Origin: an uncultured Bacteroidota bacterium
GTDB lineage: Bacteria; Bacteroidota; Bacteroidia; Flavobacteriales; Flavobacteriaceae
NCBI GenBank assembly: GCA_903879875.1
Contig: CAIRNC010000244.1
Location: 1 to 5,240 of the forward strand
DNA length: 5,240 nt
Reading direction: 5' to 3'
In this document: piece by piece, positions 1-5,240 of the stretch
Layout: each line of letters opens with the position of its first letter
How positions within the stretch are numbered: the stretch's first letter is position 1
Notes under the pieces: model-generated
What the model saw: only the letters and a program-made list of their open reading frames with translations
Told to the model about the DNA's origin: nothing
Database searches by the model: none
Translations under genes and position numbers: made by a program

Positions 1-987
1 AATACTAACGCTCCTGAAATTACCGTCATAACTCACGTGGCTTCCTATCATTGAGTTGTCTAAATGAACATTTTTAATGTGCGAATGGTTTTGAACCAAA
101 CTGTTACTGGCGTTTGTATAGGTTAAATGACAACCATCACCAAGCGATACATTTGGCCCAACTGCAGAATTTCTGAGCACCACTCCTTTTCCAATATAAC
201 AGGGCGGAATGATTTTTGAATCTATCAATTGCACGTCGTCAGAAACTAAATTTTCGCCATCAGCATGAAGGAATCCTAACATTCTCGAATTGGTTTCAAC
301 GGTAACTGCTTTATTGCCACAATCCATCCATTCATCCACTTTTCCGGGTACGAATTTCATGCCTTTAGCCATCATTTGTTTGATACCATCATTAATTTGG
401 TATTCGCCACCATGAATAATGTTGTTGTCAATCACCAATTGCAATTCGTTTTTTAAAACAGCAACATCTTTAAAGTAATAAATGCCAATTACAGCAAGGT
501 CCGAAACAAATTCAGTAGGTTTTTCTACCAGTTCGATAATTTCATTGGCTTCGTTTAAATTGATTACACCAAATGCTTCTGGCTGATCCACTTGTTTTAC
601 CCAAATCACACTGTCGGCAGTGGTGTCTAAATCGAAATCGGCACGAATCAAGGTGTCGGCATAAGCAATAACGGCTGGTCCGCTCAAAGAATCTTTGGCA
701 CACATAATAGCGTGACCCGTTCCTAATGCTTCGTTTTGGTAATAAATAGTGCCTTTAGCCCCTAATTTTTGGGCAATTGCAATCAACTCCTCCTCGACTT
801 TTTTTCCGAAACTTTCGTGAATAATAAAGGCTACTTCTTCAATATCTTGATTCAGTACGCCAGCAATATCTTCGACCAATCGGTGAACGATAGGTTTTCC
901 GGCAATTGGAATTAAAGGTTTTGGAACGGTTAAGGTATGTGGTCTTAATCGGGAACCACGTCCCGCCATTGGTACAATTATTTTCAT
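1..987 (-). CDS. Sugar-1-phosphate nucleotidyltransferase (3' end cut by window edge)
   Basis: The enzyme would join a sugar 1-phosphate to an NTP, giving an NDP-sugar and pyrophosphate in the cytoplasm, to feed glycan synthesis. The frame is open from ATG at 987 to base 1 (329 codons, no stop), so only a short C-terminal tail is probably missing. It begins MKIIVPMAGRGSRLRPHT, the nucleotide-binding G-x-G-x-R loop (residues 8-18), followed by VPKPLIPI (21-28) with the substrate lysine K23. EALGTGHA lies at 86-93, YADTL at 109-113 with metal-ligand candidate D111, VEKP at 154-157, GGEYQINDGI at 193-202 and WMDCGNK at 220-226 with the second candidate, D222. From about 255 on, hexad-like repeats (IGKGVVLRNSAVGPNVSLGDG) indicate a left-handed beta-helix. 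The base and sugar specificity cannot be read; flavobacterial homologues are often labelled glucose-1-phosphate thymidylyltransferase. A TAnnTTTG box lies just upstream. Confidence 0.93.
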   Translation of the reverse strand, partial: MKIIVPMAGRGSRLRPHTLTVPKPLIPIAGKPIVHRLVEDIAGVLNQDIEEVAFIIHESFGKKVEEELIAIAQKLGAKGTIYYQNEALGTGHAIMCAKDSLSGPAVIAYADTLIRADFDLDTTADSVIWVKQVDQPEAFGVINLNEANEIIELVEKPTEFVSDLAVIGIYYFKDVAVLKNELQLVIDNNIIHGGEYQINDGIKQMMAKGMKFVPGKVDEWMDCGNKAVTVETNSRMLGFLHADGENLVSDDVQLIDSKIIPPCYIGKGVVLRNSAVGPNVSLGDGCHLTYTNASNSLVQNHSHIKNVHLDNSMIGSHVSYDGNFRSVSI

Positions 988-1014
988 CTTACGAGGGATT
1001 TATTGATTTATAAA

Positions 1015-1028
1015 GCTACAAAAGTAGC
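1015..1028. terminator. Short perfect hairpin between regulator and nucleotidyltransferase
   Basis: GCTAC (1015-1019), loop AAAA, GTAGC (1024-1028) form a perfect 5-bp stem. On the plus strand it is followed by GTTTTTT; on the minus strand, the direction of the genes, it is followed by TTTAT. It sits six bases past the regulator stop codon (1034-1036), so it could be a weak terminator for that gene. The stem is short for an intrinsic terminator, and the loop overlaps a candidate -7 promoter box. Confidence 0.3.
1019..1026 (-). promoter_or_regulatory. Candidate promoter -7 box for the nucleotidyltransferase
   Basis: On the minus strand these bases read TACTTTTG, an exact fit to the Bacteroidota -7 consensus TAnnTTTG. 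A TTG, the usual -33 core, lies 21 bases further upstream at 1048-1050, inside the 3' end of the regulator gene. The ATG at 987 is about 30 bases downstream, a sensible leader length. The match is short and AT-rich DNA gives chance hits, so this is only a candidate. Confidence 0.4.
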
Positions 1029-1033
1029 GTTTT

Positions 1034-1372
1034 TTATCCTTTTTTGACAATGATTTCTTTAAGCAAGTCGTTCTCCCATTTTAGTTTTTGGTTTTCGTCT
1101 TGCAACTGTTTTATCAAATCATCTTTAGCAGTAGTTAATTTTGAATTGTGCTCAAAATCAGCGGGCAAAGTGTTGGCAATATCCAGAAAAAGATTGTATT
1201 TCATGGCGTGACAAAGCCGATACAGAATGTAATACTGCAACGACGGACGGCTTTCATAACCATAAAATGCAGAATATTGTACGCCCATTGACGAAGTAAT
1301 CTCACTTCGTTTTAGTTTTTTAAATTCTATTATTTGGGTCAAGTATTTACCAATGTGAAATCCTTCGTTCAT
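1034..1372 (-). CDS. Small XRE-like helix-turn-helix protein with C-terminal leucine zipper
   Basis: This is a likely DNA-binding regulator of 112 residues; its target is unknown. Residues 6-66 fit the order of helices of an XRE/Cro-like domain: a first helix (IGKYLTQIIEFKKL, 7-20), then KRSEITSSMG (21-30), a putative recognition segment VQYSAFYGYESRPSLQ (31-46), and YYILYRLCHAMKYNLFLDIA (47-66), which resembles the last helix of Bacteroidota XRE-like proteins. After a linker, residues 83-108 form a charged coiled coil with leucines every seven residues (L90, L97, L104), which suggests dimerisation. There is no membrane segment or enzyme motif. It starts at ATG 1372 behind an A/T-rich leader without a Shine-Dalgarno sequence, has its own candidate promoter, and is separated from dut by a repeat-rich 387-bp gap, so it is probably transcribed alone. 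The HTH call comes from pattern resemblance rather than a profile match. It may bind the repeats upstream, but nothing shows this directly. Confidence 0.75.
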   Translation of the reverse strand: MNEGFHIGKYLTQIIEFKKLKRSEITSSMGVQYSAFYGYESRPSLQYYILYRLCHAMKYNLFLDIANTLPADFEHNSKLTTAKDDLIKQLQDENQKLKWENDLLKEIIVKKG

Positions 1373-1426
1373 ATTATTTTTGATTTAAAAGGGATTGATT
1401 TTATAGCAACTACACCAATAGTCTTT

Positions 1427-1434
1427 CAAAAATA
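1427..1434 (-). promoter_or_regulatory. Candidate promoter -7 box for the HTH regulator
   Basis: The minus strand reads TATTTTTG, which matches TAnnTTTG, 54 bases before the regulator ATG. No clear TTG is seen at the expected -33 distance, where the bases read around ATAGTTAGCC, so the call rests on the -7 box and position alone. The same octamer occurs upstream of the flippase. Confidence 0.3.
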
Positions 1435-1482
1435 AATAATTTTTGGCTAACTATTCTGTTTTTGTGTAAAAAAATTATGTTT

Positions 1483-1667
1483 TGATGTAAATATATCGTG
1501 TGTCTACCATGAAGCATTCAGGAGGGATGCAAATCTAACTATCATCCGACAAGAAACATTCTGTAAGGATGCAAATATATCTTGTATCTACCTTGAAACA
1601 TTCTGAAGGGATGCAAATCTAACTATCATCCAATAAGAAACATTCTGTAGGGGAGTAAATATAACTA
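1483..1667. repeat. 42-bp tandem repeats in an A-B-A-B arrangement
   Basis: Four full units lie end to end with an exact 42-bp period: 1483-1524 (A1), 1525-1566 (B1), 1567-1608 (A2) and 1609-1650 (B2), with a partial, decayed fifth from 1651. All share a GGATGCAAAT-like head and an AAACATTCTG-like tail but differ in the middle (ATATCTTGTATC in A, CTAACTATCATC in B). By hand alignment B1 and B2 differ at 3 of 42 positions and A1 and A2 at 8 of 42, so the recently duplicated unit was probably the 84-bp A+B pair. The period is both fourteen codons and about four turns of B-DNA. The spacerless layout rules out a CRISPR array. Function unknown. Confidence 0.9.
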
Positions 1668-1689
1668 TCAGATAAGGAAATTAATCAAT

Positions 1690-1751
1690 TCTGAAATCAA
1701 TATTCATTACACGAGAGCTTTGCTCGAACTGGCGAAGCAATCTGAAATCAA
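1690..1751. repeat. Hairpin element flanked by an 11-bp direct repeat
   Basis: TCTGAAATCAA occurs at 1690-1700 and again at 1741-1751; with CAA before each copy the similarity extends to about 14 bases with one T gained or lost. Between them GCTTTGC (1717-1723) can pair with GCGAAGC (1732-1738) through one G-T pair around an 8-base loop; GAGC-TTT-GCTC (1715-1725) is a competing smaller hairpin. It begins nine bases past the dut stop codon. There is no T tract after the stem in the dut direction, so a repetitive extragenic palindrome fits better than an intrinsic terminator. Confidence 0.55.
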
Positions 1752-1759
1752 AAATCTTT

Positions 1760-2194
1760 CTACTTCACTCCAGTGCTTCCAAAACCACCTTCCCCTCTTG
1801 AGGTTTCAGTCAATTCTTGTACTTCTAGCCATTCGGCACGTTCGTGTTTGGCGATGATGAGTTGAGCAATGCGTTCGCCGTTTTCAATCACAAAATCCTC
1901 ATTGGACAAATTAACTAAAATAACCCCGATTTCGCCTCTATAATCGGCGTCAATCGTGCCTGGAGAATTCAAAACCGTGATGCCTTTTTTGGCTGCCAAA
2001 CCACTTCTTGGTCGCACTTGTGCTTCAAAACCGATGGGTAATTCTATATAAAGACCTGTTTTTACAATACCTCTTTCTAATGATTTTAACGTTAACGGTT
2101 CCGAGATATTAGCCCGTAAATCCATACCTGCCGAGGCAATGGTTTCGTAATTTGGCAATTCGTGTTGCGATTTATTGATGATTTTTATGGTCAT
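1760..2194 (-). CDS. dut: Deoxyuridine 5'-triphosphate nucleotidohydrolase (dUTP diphosphatase)
   Basis: It splits dUTP into dUMP and pyrophosphate in the cytoplasm, which keeps uracil out of DNA and supplies dUMP for thymidylate synthesis. The 144-residue length is typical of the homotrimeric, magnesium-dependent family. All five conserved motifs are present in order: AGMDLRA (22-28), RPRSGLA (61-67), GTIDADYRGEIG (79-90) with the likely catalytic aspartate D82 and the base-stacking tyrosine Y85, GERIAQLI (106-113), and the glycine-rich C-terminal arm RGEGGFGSTG (133-142) that closes over the substrate. The ATG at 2194 gives a normal N-terminus (MTIKIINKS); the leader is A-rich without a Shine-Dalgarno sequence. 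The upstream flippase ends 62 bp away with no promoter-like box between, so the two are probably co-transcribed. Nothing suggests a phage origin. Confidence 0.98.
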   Translation of the reverse strand: MTIKIINKSQHELPNYETIASAGMDLRANISEPLTLKSLERGIVKTGLYIELPIGFEAQVRPRSGLAAKKGITVLNSPGTIDADYRGEIGVILVNLSNEDFVIENGERIAQLIIAKHERAEWLEVQELTETSRGEGGFGSTGVK

Positions 2195-2215
2195 GATTTT
2201 TGTTTTGTTTTGAAG

Positions 2216-2235
2216 GGACAGGTCGCGAACTGTCC
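2216..2235. repeat. 20-nt near-perfect palindrome between flippase and dut
   Basis: GGACAG (2216-2221) and CTGTCC (2230-2235) are perfect inverted repeats, and the core TCGCGA (2223-2228) is itself a palindrome. Only the pair at 2222/2229 (G and A) breaks the symmetry, so nine of ten pairs match. It is much more GC-rich than the flanking T- and A-runs. It lies in the flippase-dut gap, where in RNA it could form a hairpin affecting processing or partial termination. It resembles a repetitive extragenic palindrome; a binding site for a dimeric protein is the alternative. Confidence 0.7.
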
Positions 2236-2256
2236 GTACTTATGTTTTTGTCTGTT

Positions 2257-3720
2257 CTATTTTTTTCTTTTTATAATTCGAAGCAACATTTCCTTTTCGC
2301 TGTAATAAATAAAATATAAAAACACCGAAAGCAGCACCGCTTTTACATAATAATTTTCTCTGATGTAAGGAATGTAAAACGAAACTGCCGAGAAAACAAC
2401 AGTAAGCCCGAGGTAGCTGAAAATCTTGTTCATGTCATACGGAATCGGATATTTTTTTTGACCCAATTTGTAGGATATAATCATCATTGAACCATAAGCA
2501 ACGATTGTGGCAATTGCGGAGCCATAATAGCTCATAATTGGTATTAAAAAATAGTTTAAAACCAGTGTTAAAACCGCGCCAATGATTGAAATGTAGGCGC
2601 CAATATAGGTTTTGTCAATCAGCTTGTACCAAACCGATAAGTTGGTATAAATGCCTAAGAAAAAATTAGCTAAAACAATTAGCGGCACCACTTTTATAGC
2701 ATCCCAATAATCGGCATTGGGCACCAAAGGTCTTTTTAGAAGGTCTATAAAAACAATCACAAAGAGACATATAAAAGAACCAAAAATCACGAAATATTTG
2801 GTTATGGTAGCATAGGTTTGTTGTGCATTTTCGTTGCTGGCAAGACTGAAGAAAAACGGTTCGATGCCCAATGTATAAGCCGTTCGGAACAAAACCATAA
2901 ACATGCCTATCTTATAGCAAGCCGAGTAAGCACCAATGTCGGACATCGGAACGTGCATCCAATCTAAAAGAATTTTGTCAAAATGTTCATTTATGGCAAA
3001 TGCAACTCCGGCAATAAGAATGGGCACGCCATATTTCATCATTTTCTTCCATAATTGCTTGTCGAAATGCCAAGTAATGTTGAAATAATTGGGGGATAAA
3101 ACTAGCAATGTAAACAAACTTGCGGTTAAATTGGAAACGAAAATATAGCCAATTTGAAAGTTTTCGAAGTAAATTGTGCCGAAAAATCCGTTGGGGTTGT
3201 TGGTGGCAATGCCAGGCAATATTGCTAAAAAGAACACATTCAACAACAAATTTATAGTAACATTTGCCATTTTGATTGCGGCATATTTCATTGGCCTTTT
3301 CTCCGCGCGTAATTTTGAAAAAGGAATAATTGCTAACGCATCAATTGTTAGAATCCATATCGTATAAGTAATATATTCCACGCTAATATCTGACCCATTC
3401 GACAAGGCATTTCTAAACAATAAAGCGAGGAATAAAAACAGTAAAGACGACCAAAAAAGGGAAATAGTAGCGGTAGAAATCACATTCTTTTTGTTGTCTT
3501 CGGAATTGTAAAATCGAAAAAAAGCGGTTTCCATTCCGTACGATAAAACCACATTGAAAAACACCAAATAGGAGAAAATCACAGAAACCTCGCCCATTTT
3601 ACTTTTATCTGTCAAATAAATAACAAACAACGGATTTAGAATAAAGGCAATTATTCTCGGAAAAACCGTAGCCAGGCCATAAATAAGCGTTTGCTTGAAA
3701 AGATTTTTGTATAAACTCAA
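2257..3720 (-). CDS. Oligosaccharide flippase family protein (Wzx/MATE-like, polysaccharide biosynthesis)
   Basis: This is an integral inner-membrane protein of 487 residues that probably flips lipid-linked oligosaccharides from the cytoplasmic to the periplasmic face for surface polysaccharide assembly. I count about 14 hydrophobic segments (roughly 12-35, 45-65, 85-103, 115-135, 150-170, 187-208, 228-248, 265-285, 308-328, 342-362, 370-392, 397-416, 434-452, 459-474), the number expected of the MOP superfamily. The opening (FKQTLIYGLATVFPRIIAFILNPLFVIYL) and the later Y-G-x-P-I-L-I segment (230-236) match the polysaccharide-synthesis branch; the C-terminus is basic (IIKRKK). The start is TTG at 3720: no ATG lies nearby in frame, a stop lies nine codons upstream, and MSLYKNLFKQT is the usual beginning of flavobacterial relatives. 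The substrate cannot be read. Dut follows, and a DUF4403 protein precedes it by 112 bp. Confidence 0.92.
   Translation of the reverse strand: MSLYKNLFKQTLIYGLATVFPRIIAFILNPLFVIYLTDKSKMGEVSVIFSYLVFFNVVLSYGMETAFFRFYNSEDNKKNVISTATISLFWSSLLFLFLALLFRNALSNGSDISVEYITYTIWILTIDALAIIPFSKLRAEKRPMKYAAIKMANVTINLLLNVFFLAILPGIATNNPNGFFGTIYFENFQIGYIFVSNLTASLFTLLVLSPNYFNITWHFDKQLWKKMMKYGVPILIAGVAFAINEHFDKILLDWMHVPMSDIGAYSACYKIGMFMVLFRTAYTLGIEPFFFSLASNENAQQTYATITKYFVIFGSFICLFVIVFIDLLKRPLVPNADYWDAIKVVPLIVLANFFLGIYTNLSVWYKLIDKTYIGAYISIIGAVLTLVLNYFLIPIMSYYGSAIATIVAYGSMMIISYKLGQKKYPIPYDMNKIFSYLGLTVVFSAVSFYIPYIRENYYVKAVLLSVFLYFIYYSEKEMLLRIIKRKK
3718..3720 (-). promoter_or_regulatory. TTG start codon of the flippase
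   Basis: The minus strand reads ACC ATT TTG AGT TTA TAC, and TTG is the only standard start between the in-frame TAA at 3742-3744 and the first membrane helix. A neighbouring ATT is a less likely start. No Shine-Dalgarno sequence is visible. A TTG start may lower translation of this membrane protein. Confidence 0.65.
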
Positions 3721-3753
3721 AATGGTAAACTTGAAATTAATTTTTTAATCAAA

Positions 3754-3761
3754 CAAAAATA
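3754..3761 (-). promoter_or_regulatory. Candidate promoter -7 box for flippase-dut
   Basis: The minus strand reads TATTTTTG, a match to TAnnTTTG, 33 bases upstream of the TTG start. A -33 TTG is not obvious at the right spacing. The surrounding 112-bp gap is strongly A/T-rich, which suits a promoter but also raises the chance-match rate. Confidence 0.35.
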
Positions 3762-3832
3762 ACTATTTCATTTGTTTTTTTGCACATTATGAATTTAATA
3801 AAGGACAATTGTTTTTAAAAACCGTTTTCTTC

Positions 3833-5240
3833 CTATTTCAAACCATCAACTGTGACGTTAACCTTGCCGTTGATTGTTAAAAATGCAATAATGGCTTTGT
3901 TGGTTAATTGTATTTTTTGAAATTCAATATCGCCCATCGAACCATTAACGAAAACTCCAGGAGTTGGCGAATAGTTTTTCATGTATTTCAGCATGTTTTG
4001 TTTGCCGTCTTCCATGTTTGCTTTAATAGAATAACGGCAACTTTCTTGAATTTTCTTTAAAATTAATCCAGAAGCCAACCAGTTTGCAGTTCGAATTAAA
4101 GTGCTTTTGGTGTCTAAAACATAGTCCAATTGGTCAAAATAAATTTCTTTTGTCGTTGGGTTGTATTGAGGGAAACCAGCTAAATAAACCGTTCCGTTTA
4201 AACTCCCAATCATATCCAAAGCAATAACCATTTTGCCGTCTTTGTGCCAAATGCCTACATTTTGAACCGTAACTTTTTTGCTTCCAGAAGCAAATTCTTT
4301 GCCTTGAAAATTCTTATTCATTATTGCCGAAGCGTCTTTAAATGTAGAAACAGCAACAATATTAGCCGAAATACGATCGGGCATTTTAGCTACTGGTTTC
4401 AGGATAACTTTGTTTCTTTCAAATTTGTTTTCCGGTTTTTGTCCCACCAATGTTTCGATGTTGCATTTCAAACCCATTTGCATTGCAATTGCGTTCTTTT
4501 TTATTTGAGCATCTGTCGAATATAACTCTAATGGAACGATGCGCAACCAAGTGTCAAATTCTGGGTTCATTAATGTTGGCGCGCAAATTTTTTCTAATGC
4601 GTCAAGTACATTGGGTTTAAAATCCAATGATTTGTCGATGGCATCATCAATTGTTTTTTCGATTTTCGATTTAAAAATACGAATGGCGGGGTTGATTAAA
4701 TATGTAATTGCCACACTTTTCCCAGCGATGGTTACGCTTGGACTTTCATTCCAATCTAAAGATTTAAATTGTGTTTCGGTATTTAATTTCCAATTGGCAA
4801 GGGTAACTTTGCTCTCTAAATTGATTTTTCCGTTCAAATTAAATTCGCGTGTATCGTAAAGCGAAATACCCAATTGGTTGATTCCGTATCTGTAATTTAT
4901 AATGACTTTTAAAGGCAAACCTGTTTTGATTTTTCCGTCTTCATCGTTTGAAAGCACAATTGGTGCTTGTTTCCAAACTTTTATAGTTAAGTTATCGTCT
5001 TCAATGTTGTTGTCTTCGTAAATTAATCCATTCAATGATTTATTAATTTGATTTTCAACATCTTTTAATTTGATTGTTATTGGCAAATCTATAAACGAAG
5101 GCACATTGTCATATAACAAAGGAGAAGCATCGTCTGCTTCGGGTTTCAATGCGTTAATCGAAAAGGTCCGTAAAGAGATTTTTGAGCTGCGAAGAGCTAC
5201 AGAAATGGATGGACCCCTCAGTTCAGCAAATACTCTGCAG
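3833..5240 (-). CDS. DUF4403 family protein, probable envelope protein (5' end incomplete)
   Basis: The function of this family is not known. The visible part begins at the mature N-terminus, ALKPEADDASPLLYDNVPSF, followed by FIDLPITIKLKDVENQINKSLNGLIYED, the hallmark opening of flavobacterial DUF4403 proteins; the match continues to the C-terminal VNVTVDGLK before TAG at 3833-3835. The pattern is soluble and beta-rich (many alternating hydrophobic strands) with few cysteines, and no membrane helix is visible. Relatives carry a lipoprotein-type signal peptide, so a periplasmic or outer-membrane site is inferred. The true start is not in the window. A TTG at 5147-5149 is in frame but sits inside the conserved ALKPEAD motif and is unlikely to be the start. 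The frame stays open to the edge, yet the roughly 27 codons before S-I-N-A-L-K-P lack the hydrophobic leader expected there and may be foreign sequence. The 438 residues from the TTG make up nearly the whole domain. Confidence 0.85.
   Translation of the reverse strand, partial: CRVFAELRGPSISVALRSSKISLRTFSINALKPEADDASPLLYDNVPSFIDLPITIKLKDVENQINKSLNGLIYEDNNIEDDNLTIKVWKQAPIVLSNDEDGKIKTGLPLKVIINYRYGINQLGISLYDTREFNLNGKINLESKVTLANWKLNTETQFKSLDWNESPSVTIAGKSVAITYLINPAIRIFKSKIEKTIDDAIDKSLDFKPNVLDALEKICAPTLMNPEFDTWLRIVPLELYSTDAQIKKNAIAMQMGLKCNIETLVGQKPENKFERNKVILKPVAKMPDRISANIVAVSTFKDASAIMNKNFQGKEFASGSKKVTVQNVGIWHKDGKMVIALDMIGSLNGTVYLAGFPQYNPTTKEIYFDQLDYVLDTKSTLIRTANWLASGLILKKIQESCRYSIKANMEDGKQNMLKYMKNYSPTPGVFVNGSMGDIEFQKIQLTNKAIIAFLTINGKVNVTVDGLK
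5161..5240. other. Edge segment unlike the expected DUF4403 signal peptide
   Basis: Where a signal peptide should be encoded, the minus frame reads CRVFAELRGPSISVALRSSK and so on, with arginines and no hydrophobic core. The plus strand is open in two frames; one reads VRKEIFELRRATEMDG, which looks like ordinary charged helical protein. GC is about 47% by hand count over 77 bases, against about 41% in the 80 bases before it. The last six bases are CTGCAG, a PstI site. It may be a chimeric join or a divergent gene end; too little is visible to decide. Confidence 0.4.

Larger units (their letters stand above)
1373..1759. other. Repeat-rich intergenic region between regulator and dut
   Basis: This 387-bp gap has no convincing gene on either strand. 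From the regulator side it holds an A/T-rich leader with a candidate promoter (near 1427-1434), a very A/T-rich stretch (1435-1482), four phased 42-bp repeats with a decayed fifth copy (1483 to about 1667), and a hairpin flanked by an 11-bp direct repeat (1690-1751). The plus strand is open from 1451 to a TGA at 1604-1606 but has no ATG in frame. Confidence 0.85.

Noticed and set aside
1034..1372. Antitoxin of a toxin-antitoxin pair
   Set aside because: No small partner gene overlaps or abuts it on either side; its neighbours are an intergenic repeat region and a metabolic enzyme.
1483..1667. CRISPR array
   Set aside because: The units abut directly with no unique spacers, alternate between two related sequences, and no cas gene is near.
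1717..1738. Intrinsic terminator of dut
   Set aside because: The hairpin is plausible, but in the dut direction it is followed by TCTCGTG and not a T tract.
3176..3367. Plus-strand open frame of 63 codons opposite the flippase
   Set aside because: It is a shadow of the membrane-protein gene on the other strand, with no recognisable domain or promoter.
3811..3822. Palindrome GTTTTTAAAAAC between DUF4403 and the flippase as a terminator
   Set aside because: It is made almost wholly of A-T pairs with no loop or GC stem, which is common by chance in such DNA.
4244..4525. Plus-strand open frame of 93 codons opposite the DUF4403 gene
   Set aside because: Its composition is rich in F, C, S and N as expected from reading antisense to a coding gene, and the minus-strand protein is clearly the real one.
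4539..4859. Plus-strand open frame of 106 codons opposite the DUF4403 gene
   Set aside because: Antisense shadow; no motif and no start context of its own.
5147..5149. TTG as the true start of the DUF4403 gene
   Set aside because: It falls inside the conserved ALKPEAD segment and would leave the protein without its export signal; the frame also stays open upstream.

Overview
The window looks like chromosomal DNA of a member of the Bacteroidota, most likely Flavobacteriaceae and probably Flavobacterium or a close relative. The DNA is AT-rich. The starts lack clear Shine-Dalgarno sequences and have A/T-rich leaders. Candidate promoters carry the Bacteroidota -7 box TAnnTTTG. The proteins, especially the flippase and the DUF4403 protein, resemble flavobacterial ones as I know them. 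This is judgement from the sequence alone; no search was run.

All five genes I can support lie on the minus strand, so transcription runs from high to low coordinates. In that order they are: (1) a DUF4403-type envelope protein (3833 to the right edge, start not seen); (2) a 14-helix oligosaccharide flippase of the Wzx/MATE-like type with a TTG start (2257-3720); (3) dUTP diphosphatase, dut (1760-2194), with all five trimeric dUTPase motifs; (4) a small protein with an XRE-like helix-turn-helix and a C-terminal leucine zipper (1034-1372); (5) a sugar-1-phosphate nucleotidyltransferase (1-987) whose last few codons run off the left edge.

The nucleotidyltransferase would make activated sugars and the flippase would move lipid-linked glycans across the inner membrane, so the block has an envelope or surface-glycan flavour, with dut as a housekeeping passenger. 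Flippase and dut are 62 bp apart with no promoter-like box between them and may be co-transcribed. The regulator and the nucleotidyltransferase each have their own TAnnTTTG-like box.

The most unusual DNA is between genes. The 387 bp between the regulator and dut hold four 42-bp tandem repeats in strict phase, arranged A-B-A-B (an 84-bp higher-order unit), plus a separate hairpin flanked by an 11-bp direct repeat. The flippase-dut gap holds a 20-nt palindrome with one mismatched pair. At the right edge (about 5160-5240) the sequence stops looking like the expected lipoprotein leader of the DUF4403 protein. It reads instead as foreign coding-like DNA ending in CTGCAG, which raises the possibility of a chimeric join. 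I see no complete mobile element, CRISPR array, tRNA or rRNA, and no convincing new multi-gene system.
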